Part shown: in pieces, positions 48,579 to 62,367 of the stretch
Numbering within the stretch: position 1 is the first letter of the stretch
How the letters are laid out: every line of letters begins with the position of its first letter
Origin: Nepenthes gracilis
Taxonomy: Eukaryota > Streptophyta > Magnoliopsida > Caryophyllales > Nepenthaceae
DNA length: 64,000 nucleotides
NCBI GenBank assembly: GCA_033239525.1
Contig: BSYO01000031.1
Location: forward strand, 1,488,001-1,552,000
Direction of reading: 5' to 3'
Notes under the pieces: generated by a model
Database searches by the model: none
The model's input: the letters and a program-made list of their open reading frames with translations, nothing else
What the model was told of the DNA's origin: nothing
Program-made: the position numbers and the translations under genes

Positions 48579-51100
48579 AAATACAAATATTGGTAGATGT
48601 GATTTGTTTGATATGATAGACCTTGATGTTAATTTGGGATGATTTGATTAGCATGCTATTACATTAGTATGGATTGTTTTAGTAAGATTGTTCTGTTTTG
48701 TACTTTAGGTTATGAATCTTTTGAGTTTTTACGAAAAGTCAAAAGAGAGTCGATGGGATTGATCTTGGCTTTTCATGCCAGTCAATTAATGAAAGATTAG
48801 TGCTGAGTTTGTTTGGCATATGTGATTACATATGGGAGTTATTCTGTGATCATTAAGAATGTTCTGGTTTTATGTGAATTCAGTAATGTTTTTCAAATGA
48901 TTTTCCTAGGTTACCTCTTGATTGGGAGATTAGGTCTACTATTAAGGTTGTATCGGGATTGGAACTGATTTTGAGGACTCTACATAGAATGGGCTCATCT
49001 AAATTAAAGGAATAGAAGCAACAATTACAGGATAAGTGGAGAAAGGTTTTATTCGGCCCAGTATTTTACAGTGGGATGTCTTAGTGCTTTTGTGAAAGGA
49101 AAGATGGGTCGATGAAGATATGTGCAGATTATCAAGAATAGAAAAGATCTCGATTAAGAACAAACAACCTCTTCCGAGAATAGATGATTTATTTGATCAG
49201 TTGTAAGGAGTTCAAGTATTCTTTAAAATCGATTTGTTTTTGGGTTGTCATTAATTTAGGATGAAGCCGGAGGATCTGCCTAAGATGACCTCTAGGATAA
49301 GGTGAGGCCACTATGAAATTTTTTATGATGCCTTTTGGGTTGATAAATGCACTGGAATCTTTTATGGATCATGTTTTTCTAGTCGTATTTAGATCAGTTT
49401 GTGTTGATTTTATCAATGATGTTTTAATTTACTTGGGGAATTTTGAGGAGCATAAGACCTATTTAAAGACTGCATTGCAAATTTTGAGGAAAATGTGGTT
49501 ATTTGCCAAATTAAAAAAAAATGCAAGTTGTGTGTTGGGGGAGGTGTTATTTTGGTTATATGCCTCTAAAGGTGGCATGTCTGTGGATTCAAAGAATGTG
49601 AAAGTGGTGGCATACCGGGATAGATCAACGAATGTAGTGGACGTATATAGTTTCTTGAGTCTAATTAAATATTACAGGGGATTTATTAAGAATTTTTTGA
49701 GAATTACAGTACCTTTGACGCACTTGACATAGAAGCGAACAATATTTATTTGAGATAATGAGTATGAAAAAAGTTTCTTGGAGTTGAAAAAAGATTGACA
49801 ATAGCACCGAATTTATCAATCCCTAATGGATCAGGTGGATTAGTGGTATACTATAATACTTTTAAGAAAGGTTTGGGTTGCGTATAGATACAGCATGGAT
49901 AGGTGGTTGCCTTTGTGTCAAAGCAATTGAAAGTTTATGAATAGAATTTCCCCACCTCTAATTTGGGGTTAACAGTTGGGATATTTGCTTTGAGAATTTT
50001 GAAAAATAATCTATATGGAAAGAGTATGTGGTTTATTCTGGATTGTAAAATTTAAAGTATCTATTTTTGCAAAAAGGAGTTAACCATGCGGCAATATAGG
50101 CAAATGAATCTATTGAAGGATTATGATTGTAAAATTTAATGTCAGCCAAGGAATGTAAATATAGTTATATATGCTTTGAGTCAGAAGTCTTTAGGTCTGA
50201 TAGCACATTTGATGATTAAGGACTAAAAAATATTAGATGAAATGAAAAACTAGACTATGTGATTGCACTTCCAATGGTCGAGGATGATATTATTGAATCT
50301 CTAGGTGCAACATGTGGTTTTAGAGAAGCTAGATTTGGGTAATGAGTCAAAATTGATGAGCGATCCTTATTTGATAGAGACTATGGGAGATTTAGGTAAT
50401 GAATTGCGAGCAGATTTTAATGTATGGGCAGATGGGATTCTTTATTTTTAGGGTATGATTTGTATTTATGTTATTGAAGAGTTGAATGAGAAAATTTTGA
50501 ATGAAGCCCATAGATTGAGATTGTGTCGAAATTTTAGAAAACATTGCATAAGGAGTTTGGGTGTCAAGTTAAAGTTCAACATAGTGTTTCAGCCATAGAT
50601 AGATGGTTAATTAGAGTGGTACAATGAAAGCATGTGGGCACATAATCCGATTTGAGGTTTGAAATAGGAGATTTGACTTGAAAACCGACTTGAGGTTCGA
50701 TGTGGGAAATCATGTGTTTCTGAATGTGACTCCGTGGAAAGGAATTTTAAAGTTGAGGTGAAAAGGTAAATTAAAGTCGAGATTTATTGGGTCATTTGAG
50801 ATTTTTCGTGGATCAGAGAGATAGCCTATAGATTGGTTTTGTCTCCAAGTTTTGGCAAATTATTTTGATGTGTTCTATGCTATTATGTTGAGGATATATA
50901 CATATGATCTTTTACATGTGATCAAGGGTGAGGCGTTTCTAATTGATGAGAAATTATCGAATGTTAAAGTTTCGTTTTAGATTTTGGGATAGAAAAGATC
51001 GGATATTGAGGAACAAGACAATTCAGTTGGCTATGGTGCTATGGAAGAATCATTTAGTTGAGAAGCAACATGGGAGAGTGAGGAGGAAGTCCGAGAGAAT
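48579..51100 (+). pseudogene. Gypsy pol remnant, block B
   Basis: The longest open stretch, 49313-49732, covers the reverse transcriptase palm. The catalytic motif reads FIND, with the first catalytic Asp replaced, against FIDD in the copy at 10647-10961. RNase H-connection and integrase C-terminal remnants follow to 51100. Confidence 0.8.
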
Positions 51101-51132
51101 ATCCTTATTTGTTTGATAATTGAGATGAGAAT

Positions 51133-53246
51133 TGTAATACCTGACTTTTCATTTGATTCATTTTGGATATATATGTTATTTTAGGTATTTAGAAACATTG
51201 AAATTAATTGAATATTACAAAATTTTGTAATATATTCGAAATTTCGGGCCAGCGCCTGAGATTCGGAATGCCTAGGAGGGGCGCTCGAGGGCTGCCTAAG
51301 TGGCGCTTGAGGTAGCATTTACTGAGAGTTAGCACTGAGGGGCACCGAAGGCCATACTCGAGCATCGATTTGTGTATAAAAGGGGGAGCAGCATAATATT
51401 TGGCCATTTGCATAGAAGAAAGGAAGAACAGAGAGAGAGAGAGAGAGTAGAAGAAAGAGGGGAGAGGAAGAAGAGATTGGATAGATCGAAAATTTTTTTA
51501 TTAGATCTATTTGGTATGAAATTAATGTAAGTATCTATAAATACTATCTTTGATCTATTTTAATATTTGATAAGTTTTGTATTTATTTTAGAAGTTTAAC
51601 TTTTGTGCATACTATTTTTATTTAGTCCATAGGTTCCTTTGTGTATATATGATATTTTTACTGATTGTTTGGGATTTTATTCTAAATTTGTAAATATTTG
51701 ATAAATTTATTATTTTTTTAAAAAATAGGTAAATATTTAAAACCATTTGTTTAAGTATTAGTATATTTGCATTGAAAAAGTCATGAAAACTTGTATGGGC
51801 CATGTATTAGTTCTCATGCATCGTTTCCTGAGGATTAAGGCCACTACCTCTATAATATATGATTTGAATATAAGATTTGTGGTGCCTCTTTCGACGGGGA
51901 GATTGTGTTCTTGACAGAAAAATTATATGACTCTTTTTTCCACTGGTAGGAAAAAGGCTTCGTTTGTAATTGACTCACCCCATTTGTGTTTTAATAAGAA
52001 CCATCGTAAGTAAATTAAATAAAAATTAATATATTCAGACGTCCTAATATATGTACTAAATTTAAGGATTGCACCCAAAATTTCAAGTGATAAAATATAA
52101 TTAGTAAATTCCTTATCTATGGAAAACTGAGTATATAAATGGCCCTACTCATCGGTCTAAATAGTGGCTGATATGGTTTAAGTTTATCGGAAGTATGCGT
52201 AACTCTTCATCAATTGTGATATTTGATTTTTGAATTTTGTGTATACTTTATACTTCTACATAGATTTATATTTGGATTTCAATTTGACATTCGTAAATTT
52301 GTCTCCAATTGAAATTAAATTAGTCTCATATATTTGGATATGTAATTCGTTCTGGAACATATTTCGATTTATATGATTTTGTTCTAACTTTTATTTATTC
52401 GTATATGATTTGGATCCAAATTTCGATTATTAAGTATATTTTTTATATGGATATGATATGATTCGGATTATATTATTTGATTTCGGATCACAATTTGTTA
52501 TGAGCATGTTTTGATAGGACTATATTTTAATTTGGCTTATGATTTTACTACAAGACTGACCTCATGACTTTCAATTTTGACTTATGACTCAGATTTGTTA
52601 TTCGACTTTTGATATCGGATTTTTGGATTTGTGATTTGACCTTAATTATTGGACTTTTGAATTTGAGTTTCTTATCCATTTTTTATATATTTATGGACCC
52701 TTACTCTAATTTTGAACATGTTTGTTTAGTCATATATATATATATATATGATATGATTCTTATTGAATTTTAAACTTACATTTTCAATTTATTATCTCTT
52801 TAGAATAGATGGTTTGAATACAATGCAGAAAATCAGATGAGATCTAATTGCCATTCGATTATTTTGGTGAGTTTAACTTATTTCGGACCTAATATGCATT
52901 GGATACGTTTTGGATATTTGGTATGGCCGAGTGTAGGCCCTCATTTATGTATTTGAGATTAGATAGGTTGTGTATTTTGGGCATTATGGTTATGTTATGG
53001 TTTGTCACATTCTCTTACGATTTATGTGGAGTAGGTTCTATGTTTGAAGTTGTCTGAACAGTTATCCAATGAAATCCTGTGATGGATTTTGGGTCTATTT
53101 ATGTTCATTATTATTATTATTTGAATGATAAAATTTTATGTCTATTTATTTTGTCACCTCGGGTTGGGCTTTGTATTATTGTTTTGGAATTTTAAACTTT
53201 ATGAATAATAATTAATTAGACTTACTTTAAATTCAGGTTCGTGACA
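51133..53246 (+). repeat. Gypsy-1 LTR, block B
   Basis: TGTAATACC to GTGACA, 2114 bp. TATAAAAG lies at 51375-51382, preceded by a GC-rich block with GCGCTCGAGG. Confidence 0.87.
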
Positions 53247-55968
53247 TAATCTAGTTTTTGAAAATTCAAGTACACATAGTAAACTAAAACATGTTTGAAT
53301 ATAATCTATTTATAATACAATAATTTTTATTTTGTCGAGCGGAGAACTTTACATTGCATATCACATATTTAAAACTTTTCTAAATTAGAGAAAAAGTAAG
53401 ATCTTTGCTTTCATTCTAAAAAATAGAATTCTCATGTAATGTTAAATATTCAAATATTTTATAATTTTTTTTTATAATATCTCAAATACGAATGTAAGCC
53501 TTCAAAATATGAAAATATATGGTAAAATTTGATAAAATCTCTAAATAATAGGCAAAAACAGATAAAAAATTGAAAGATGTTGACCATATACCAAAAAATA
53601 AATTTAGATATACTTATCTCAAATCATATATTGACCAAATATTATGTAAAAAAGTCTCAAAATCCTTTTCTTTCACCTCCTCTCTCTTCTTTCTTTTTTC
53701 TTTCTTTTCTTTTATCTTTTTTCTGGCACCCAAAGGCTAAAATCAATGTGAAGGATTTTATATATCAGAAGTGGCACATATGCACTGGTCAAGTGCAACT
53801 CTAATGCAAATTATTCTATTAAAATCATATGTAAGCGCCCCTCAAGCATGAAAATATTGTCAAAACATGCACAAACATGAATTTGGTGCATTATTAGGCA
53901 CCAGTCTTGATTACCCTAGCACTTGTGTTTTTTTTTTTTTTAATTTTTATTATACATTTATTTTTCTAATAGCTAGACATAATGTTAGTCTCGAATCTAA
54001 CAAGAAATCACAGCCTTGTTTGTGATGGTGGGAGAGATAAATATTAAAAATTATTCCATATGATATGATATATGTTTAGTTATTTATAAAAAAATTAAAG
54101 ATATAATTATATATATGTTTATATTTTAATAAAGAAGTTATTTTTTATTGATTTTAATTTTGGATGGGCATAAGAATATTTATGCAATTAAGGAATAAGC
54201 ATTCTTTCTAGACTATATTTGACAAAATTATTCATCTATGTTATAGATAGGAAAATAACTTTCTAAATCATATGTGACATCTACCCATTAAAATTTTCGA
54301 TACCGATGAGTCTTCCAAAAAAAAAAATCATAATAATAATAACATACAATTCTTTCCATAAAAGTTTGTATCTCTTATAAAAGTATAATTCTTTATATAA
54401 AAATTTATAACTCTTATTTAAAAAAAGATAATAATAAAAAATCAATTTTTAATTTTTTAAAAGAAAATAATCCGTAAAATAATTTTATAGTGTAAGGATA
54501 AAAAATCCTGTAATTTTTAAAAAAAAGCCAATGAGCTCTCTTTCTTTCTTTCTTTCTTTCTTTTTTTTTTTTTTGATTCTTCTAGTTATAGTTGTTGAAT
54601 TTATTTTGATAATCGCACCCGAAATCTCAAATTTACAACTAAAGAACCTCTAGCCAGTGACAATTTTTTACATAGATATTTTTATGTAACAAATAATATC
54701 TTTTTGGGTTATAATTAAGCGTATTATCATGTTAATAGTTGAGATTATTTTAAAAGTAATAAATAATAAATATTAAAATGATATTTTAATATATTATTTT
54801 ATTTTTTTATATTTTAAAAATAAATCCCAACTATTTAATAGATCTGAAAATCAAATATTTAAAATTAACATAATAATCAAATATAGACTTTAGAAATAGT
54901 ATTATTTTTAAAATCATGTCATTGATGACGTGACAATGATATTTAAAGCATGTTCCTTCAACATCGTTATTTATTTTATGATTTTGATTTTTGAGTGCGC
55001 TTTAATTCTTTAGATTGATTTATAGAAATCGATACTTGATATGGGTTTGAATATCATGCCCTTTGACTTTGGTGATTATTATCCTTATAAATTAAAAAAA
55101 AATAATTTTAAATTTATATTAAATATAAATTTATAGAGCTTAAATGCACAGTGCCCTAACTTACATCTTAGGCTTTTTCTTTTGTCATTATCACGGGGTA
55201 CAACTGTTACAATCACTCATTTAATGACACGATATCATTTTATATTCTTTCTAATTGTCTAAAATATATTAAATTGAATTACTTACTAAAATATACAATA
55301 TTATTGATAAATTATTTTCCTAAACCTAAGGAATTTTATCCTTTTAAATTCTGAAAGTTTTAAGAGATTATTCCTGAGATCTCCGGTCTCTTTTCATTTC
55401 TATTTTAATAAAAAAAATATGCATTTCTTTTTTATAAGTTTAGATCAAATTCTCAATACATAATCTTAATTTCAAATACTATATATTAGATGTAGAAGAT
55501 AGGTAGCAATAAAAAACTAAACTTAGGATTATACATCCGAACATAATAACTCAAATAACTCCAATCCCTAAAATATTCTATTTGAAAGGTAATTAAAGCA
55601 AGTAAAGGAAGTCTTAGAAAAATATTAGGAGACATTTTCTATTTAATTTTGAGACACTTTTAACGATAAATGAAAAATCACATTATTAAAAATACTCAAA
55701 AGATAACTAAATAACGTTCTTTTAACCTCACTATATTTTTTAGAATTTTTATTGTTGGGCATGCTTTAATATAATAGATGATGTAACTTATATATGTTAT
55801 AAATAGTGGGACCAGTTGATACAGCTCAAAATTTTCTATGTAAATAAACATAATATTTTAACTCTTGGAATTAGGCTAATGTTATAAATAATATATATTG
55901 GTAATTAAACTCAAATTTTTAAATTACCTACAAAAAAATTTTTAGTTGACCCCATTTATTTGTCTATT
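53247..55968. repeat. Duplicated spacer, copy B (uninterrupted)
   Basis: Matches 14670-22393 with the two insertions removed. Empty sites are at about 54150 (SIRE derivative) and 54688-54692 (solo LTR). Contains a (CTTT)n run at 54541-54575. No gene. Confidence 0.85.
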
Positions 55969-57432
55969 TGTATCACAAACTTGACCCAAAGTAGGTTTAA
56001 TATTAAAATATTATAAAATTAAATTTTAAATAAATCCAATAATAAATGACAAATTTTAGACCCGTGTGACAGATTAGACAAACATAGGACCCACCAAAGT
56101 CATAACCCACAGAAGATCTCATCGGTTATACATTTAGACAATACAATAACGGCCTGCTATCCAAATATTATATGGAAGATGTTCAAATAATAATAAGTCA
56201 TCTACATAATATGTCCAGTCTAATAATTCTCAAAATATAATCCAAAAGCCCTCATCCAGCCATGCACAAATTCTAAAATGCACCCCTGAGATTTGAACAT
56301 AAATCAAAATAAAGAATCCATATTGTGTCAGATTACGTCCGAGTTCCTATAAGCATATGCAGTCCACTAGTGTAAAGGCATAAAAATTAAGACGTAAGCC
56401 TAAAACTCAGCATTTTCTTTTTAAATAGATAAACAAATCCAAGATGAAATACAAAGTATGCACATAAACAGATAACCAAAGATTTTGTTTTTAAAATACT
56501 AACTTGAGGAAGAGTTACATATACTCTCGGTAACCTTAAATTATATCAACTGCAACTTAGGCTAGCAGGTTGGGCCATCTATGTACCTAATTTTCCATAG
56601 ATATAAAACAAACTCACTATGTTTTGCCACCTGTGGTATTTGGTGCAATATTTAAATTTATCTAATATATTAACATGTCTAAATATATATATAATTTCTA
56701 TTAATTCAATATGGGGGTTCTCATTATCACAAAGTGGGGTTTGTCCAACTACAAATAAAGCCATCTTCCTACTAGCGAAAGTTAGAGTTACAAATATTTT
56801 TCTATCGGGAACAAAATTTTTCCATTAGAAAAGACGCCACAAATCATATATCCAAATCAGATCATATATCGAAGCACAAAAGTAGCGACCTCATCCCCGA
56901 CATATGATGTGTACGAATGCATGGTCTATGTAAGTTTTCATGCCCATGTTTATATAAATATACTGATACAAAATATATACAGACTCAAATATTCATATTA
57001 GTTTCCATAAAATCAACAGGACCCTCAAAATCATAGAATATAAATAAAAACCCTAGATCAATCGGTAAATATTACATGCATATTCACTGGAGTCAAATAG
57101 GATAGATAAAAATAATATACGTGTGCATAGAATCTCTCAAAACATAAACAAATATTATCAAATACGAAATCAGATAAATGATAGGGTATTGAAATACTTG
57201 CATTTGCCTCATACCAAGCAGATATAATAAAAGGGTGCTCTGAGATACCCGAACGCCACCTCCTTTCTCTTCTTCCTCTCGCTCTCTCTCTCCACTGAGG
57301 TGTCCTTCAGGCAGAAAAATGAAAATCGAAATTCCTTCAAAATTCCACAATTTATAATCATTCCAAACAATCCAAGTAATCCAAAATAACAATTACTATT
57401 AAAATAAACCAAATGAGGATCAAAATATTACA
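55969..57432 (-). repeat. Element E 3' LTR (block B)
   Basis: Minus-oriented gypsy LTR starting TGTAATATTTTG at 57432, preceded on that strand by a purine-rich tract and pol. It matches 22394-24031. Confidence 0.8.
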
Positions 57433-57445
57433 CTTTTTTCCTTTA

Positions 57446-57921
57446 TATAAAAATTTTGTCCTTAAAATTTATGTACCTCAATATTCAAATAGATGAAGAT
57501 ACTTCTCCCAGACTTTATCTTTCCACTCCCAAGTTGCCTCTTCAACCGAACGGTTTCTCTATAGCACCTTAACCAGCGGAATCGTCTTATTCCTTAACAT
57601 TTGATCCTTTCTATCTAATATCTAAACCGAAACTTCAACATGAGATAAATTCTCATCAGTCTACAGCAAATTAAATTCAATCACATGTGAATAATTAAAT
57701 ACATATTTTCTTAACATTGACATATGAAACACATCATAACAATTTGCTAAATTCGAAGATAAAGCTAATCTATATGTAACCTCTCTGATCTGCTCTAAAA
57801 TCTCAAAGAATCCGATGAACCTCAACTTCAATTTACCTTTAACACCAAATCTCAAAATTTCTTTCCTCAGATATATCTTTAGAAATACATGGTTGTCCGC
57901 CTCAAATCTCAAATCTGATCT
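57446..57921 (-). pseudogene. Element E pol C-terminus, proximal part
   Basis: Minus-strand integrase C-terminal domain: FEADNHVFLK, FGVKGKLKLRFIG and YDVFHMSMLRKYV motifs of Ty3/gypsy integrase in 57912-57661, then a decayed tail to the LTR. The upstream part continues at 63902 after element D. Confidence 0.85.
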
Positions 57922-60169
57922 TGTGACGGAAAGGATTAAACTAATGACCTTCCATCAAATATCCTACATATAGTTGGGATAATTAACTCGGCACAAAAGA
58001 CATATAAAATGGGTGGACTTAAATATTCAATCGCTTACACAGAATCGAAAACGACAGATCATCAAGTTGGTCATATAACTAGGTCGGTTACAATTTGACC
58101 ATCTGAGGTTCAAGGTCGGTAGGCCAACGACGTACGAGATGCCACTAGGAACTGAAATCACTTAAACCATAAAAATTCAATGGAAATATTTAAAAATCCT
58201 TTTATTTACATAGCAGAATCATCATACAAAAGTTTTCAGAATAACCTAAAAATACATCAAGGTCAATCATATGCTGCTACATAAATCCCGGACAGCCTTC
58301 CTACCTAGCTAGTTCATCTGGCTTTACTCTTTCTCATCTAACATAAATTTTTAGCCATTTGAGGGTGAGAAAACAGCAAGAAGTGAGCGATTATTCAGTA
58401 AGATACACTTAAACGAAAACATGCATGAATATAATTTCAAATGAAACTAAAAGAACTAGAATGAAAGCACTTTACATACACAAGCATAAAACATGGGACA
58501 AAATATTTTCATGAGATCTGGTTTCCAAAACGAATGCAAATTTTAAAACCAAATTTTCTTTACTGGCTACATTTAAAGTCTGTAGCTACTCGATCATCAG
58601 AATTGGCTACATTTTAGGCCTACCGCAACTCGGCCATCACAAATAAAAACTGGCTATATTTTAGGACTGCAACTATTCGGACATCACATATTGAAACTGG
58701 CTACATTTAAGGTCTACAATTACTCGACCATCGAATTGGTTACATTTTAGACTTGTAACTACTCGGCCATCACATATCAAACTGGTTACATTTAAGGTCT
58801 ACAATTACTCAACCATAAAAAATAGCCACATTTTAGGCATACAACTACTCGGCCATCGTGCATCAAATACGACTTTCCGTAAATCATGAATTTCAAATGA
58901 TCGAAGTCCTTAAAAATACGAAATCTTCTTTTACAAGCGACAAACAACTTGTAAACGTGTGAGATCTTAAACATGCAAATTGTTTCATTAATATATAAGA
59001 TAACTTCTCTGTGCATAATTTTCAAGTATGAATCGTGGAATCAACATCTAACATGTAAAACATAACATATGCGCTAATCATGAATTTCCTTCATAAACAT
59101 ATGAAATAATTATCATTATATGTATCACAAAGAAACATGATGAAGAAGATTATTAGGATAATATCAGATTTTAGACGAGAAATAGCTTAAGGACAAAACA
59201 TGGGGTACACTTGCCTGATCTACGAACTTCCTTACATTGACTTGAATTTCTTCCTAACCTTCTTCTCCTTTGATACTTCTTTCAAATTTTTAAACTTAGT
59301 TTCTTAACCAATAACTCCAGTATTTATAGGCAATAGGGTAGGTGCAAGTAGGTGAGAGTAGGTCACCTACTTGGTACTTCTTTTCCCACTAAATTTTCCT
59401 TTTCAGAAGATCAACGGAATAGGTGGGAATAGGGTATAGGTTTACACTAATTCTAATGATTGTCTTACTAACTCTCATGCATACTTAAAGTCCTCAGTCT
59501 TCTTCTAGTCTTCCAAATGACCTTGGTATTTTTCTCTAAGTCCTTAGAATTTTGTGAGTTAATGGGCTTTTTATGACATCCTCGATCTCTTTCTATTATC
59601 ATTAGAATCCTTCTAATTTCCTATGTTTCTTTCTTGATGACCTTGGTCTTTTCTAATTTCCTAAACAATCTCGGTCTTTTTTTCCAAATCGTCAGGCTCT
59701 TAATGATGTTCTCGAGTGTTACTGTTCATTTACACACCGTGGTTTTCATGATCAGTTTGGTTTTCTCATTATTTTTAGTAAACTCATTTTTTTCGGTCAA
59801 CTACGCTAATTCGGGTCAATGATTCTATTCTCGATTAGCTCCCTAGCTAGTCAACAATTCAATTTGTTCGATTAACAGGCTAATTCTTTAAGCAGGTCAA
59901 TCTGGTCAACTTTTCTTAGCTTTCCATCTTACTACTTCGGCCGATTATCAACTACCTTGGTCATTATCAACTATCTCAGTCGTTATCAACTATTTCGGTC
60001 GATTACTAACTTCCTCGGCCATTATCACAACAACTTTCTTGGCCATTATCATACATCAACCTCTGCCATTTTCCCGTTAAGGTCGATGAACAAGTCAATC
60101 CAGTTAGCTATATTACCTAAGCTGACTTTTCCCATTGAGAGGCTAAATCCTAGGAATCTAATCCTTATA
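57922..60169 (-). repeat. Element D 3' LTR
   Basis: 2248 bp; plus strand TGTGACGG to CCTTATA. Contains seven alternating ~40/47-bp repeats at 58560-58860, a minus-strand TATAAATA box at 59321-59328 and GGTCAA/TTGACC-rich sequence at 59810-60110. Confidence 0.9.
58560..58860. repeat. Tandem repeat inside the element D LTR
   Basis: Seven units built on GGCTACATTT(T)A..GTCTACAACTACTCGACCATC, alternating about 40 and 47 bp. A matching seven-unit array lies at 61494-61795 in the other LTR. Confidence 0.9.
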
Positions 60170-60381
60170 ATTCTCCCCCACTTATAAAAATTTCGACTTT
60201 AAAATTTGACAAACCTGAAAATTAGATCAAAGTTTGGTACCTCAAATCAAACTAATTCAGTCCAGCAAATCTTATTTACAGACCCAAGAAAAATTATCGC
60301 AGACCTTGATGCAATTAGTATAAAATTCATGATCCAAGAACAAATAAACTCTAGTAATACAAATAGAATATAGATTTGGAA

Positions 60382-60495
60382 TTATAAAATAACACATACT
60401 CTACTTGCCATTCTTCCTAGCAATTTCAAATATTTAGCCTCTTGGTCCTGAGGGGCACTAGTATCACCTCGGGCATTTCTTCTTCTGCTTTCCAT
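60382..60495 (-). pseudogene. Element D gag N-terminal remnant
   Basis: The ATG at 60495 opens a 37-codon frame containing ARGDTSAPQDQEAKY and LLGRM. It aligns with the gag start of element C (RGDASTPYDREAEY, LLGRM) and then stops. Everything downstream in gag and pol has been deleted. Confidence 0.8.
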
Positions 60496-62367
60496 CCTAT
60501 TGTCCTATAACCAAAAATATCATATCATCAATTATTCCAACATATTCAGATTTAAGGAGAGGGTTAACAATTATTTAATGTATTTAAAGATTAAACCCCC
60601 GAGCTTCATATATTCTACATCTCGATCATTTCATCTACCACGATCCTTAAGTTACACCACGGCCCTTATATCTATCTCGGCCTTAGATTACACTACAGCC
60701 TTTAAGGGGTTAATCACCTTAACATTCCATCTATTCCTAATTACCCTTATGCTATTTCCACCCAGATTAAATATAAGTTTCCGCTTTAAGATCGATCAAC
60801 CCTAAGGTATCTCTTTTTCTCTAATACAATTTGTGATGGAATGGATCACAGTCTACCAATGACGTTCCGTCAAATATCCTATAGATAGCTGGGATAATCA
60901 ACTCAGCACAAAAGACATATAAAATGGGTAGACTTAAATATTCAATCGCTTACACATGATCGAAAACAACCGGTTATCAAGTCGGCCATATAACTAGGTA
61001 GGTCACAATTTGACCATTTGAGGTTCAAAGTCGGTTGGCCAAAGACATACGAGATGCCACTAGGAATCGAAATCACTTAAATCATAAAAGTCTTTAGAAT
61101 ATCCTTTAGCGGAAGTATTTAAATATCTTTTTATTTACACAACAAAATCATCATATAAAAGTCTTCAGAATAACCCAAAAATACATCAAGGTCGGTCATA
61201 TACTACTACATAAATCCCGGAAGGCCTTCCTACCTAGCTAGTTCGTCCGACTTCACTCTTTTTTGTCTGGCATAAATTTTTGGTTATCTTAGGGTGAAAA
61301 AATAGTAAGAAGTGAGCGATTGCTCAGTAAGGTACAATTAAATAAAAACATGTATAAATATAATTTTGAACGAAACTAAAAGAACTGGAATGAAAGCACT
61401 TCACATACAGAAGCATAAAACATGGGACAAAATATTTTCATGAGAATTGATTTTCAAAACAAATATAAATTTCAAAATCAATTTTTTTTTACTGGCAACA
61501 TTTAAGATTTGTAACTACTCGACCATCAGAACTGGTTACATTTTAAGCCTACAATTACTCAGCCATCACATGTCAAAACTTGCTATATTTTAGACCTACA
61601 GCTATTCAACAATTACATATCAAAATTACCTACATTTAAGGTCTACAACTACGGGACCATCTGAACTGATTACATTTTAGGCATGTAACTACTTGGCCAT
61701 CACAAATCAAATTGGCTACATTTAAGGTCTGCAACCACTCGACCATCAGAATTAACTACATTTTAGACCAGTAGCTACTCGACCATCGTGCATCAAATAT
61801 GACTTTTCATAAATCATTAGTTTCAAATGGCCAAAGTCCTTAAAAACATGGAATCTTCTTTTACAAGCGGCGAATAACATGCAAATGGGTGAGATCTTAA
61901 ACATGCAAACTGATTCGTTAAAATACAAGATAACTTCTCTGTGCACAATTTTCAAGCATGAATTGTGGAATCAACATCTCACATGTAAATATAACACATG
62001 CACTGATTATGAATTTTCTTCATAAATATGAGAAATAATTATCATGATATGCATCACGAAGAAACATGACGAAGAAGATCATTAGGATAATATAAAATTT
62101 CATATGAGAAATAATTTAAGGACAAAACATAGGGTACACTTTTCTGATCTACGAACTTCCTTACATTGACTTAAATTTCTTCCTCTCCTTCTACTCCTTC
62201 ACTGCTTCTTTCAGATTTTTGAACTTAGTTTCCTAACCCCTAACTCTAGTATTTATAGGCAATGGGGTAGGTGCGAATAGGTAAGAACAAGTCACCTACT
62301 TGGTACTTCTTTTTTCACTAAATCTTCCCTTTCAGAAGGTCAACGGAGTAGGTGGGAGGAGGGTATG

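Larger units (their letters stand above)
48579..53246 (+). mobile_element. Gypsy-1 second copy (block B), 5' truncated
   Basis: Begins inside the protease region (matching 9964) and runs through reverse transcriptase to a full 3' LTR at 51133-53246. The left LTR, primer site and gag are absent. It is co-linear with 9963-14669 and shares several of its stops, so it is a copy of that already decayed element rather than a separate insertion. Confidence 0.88.
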
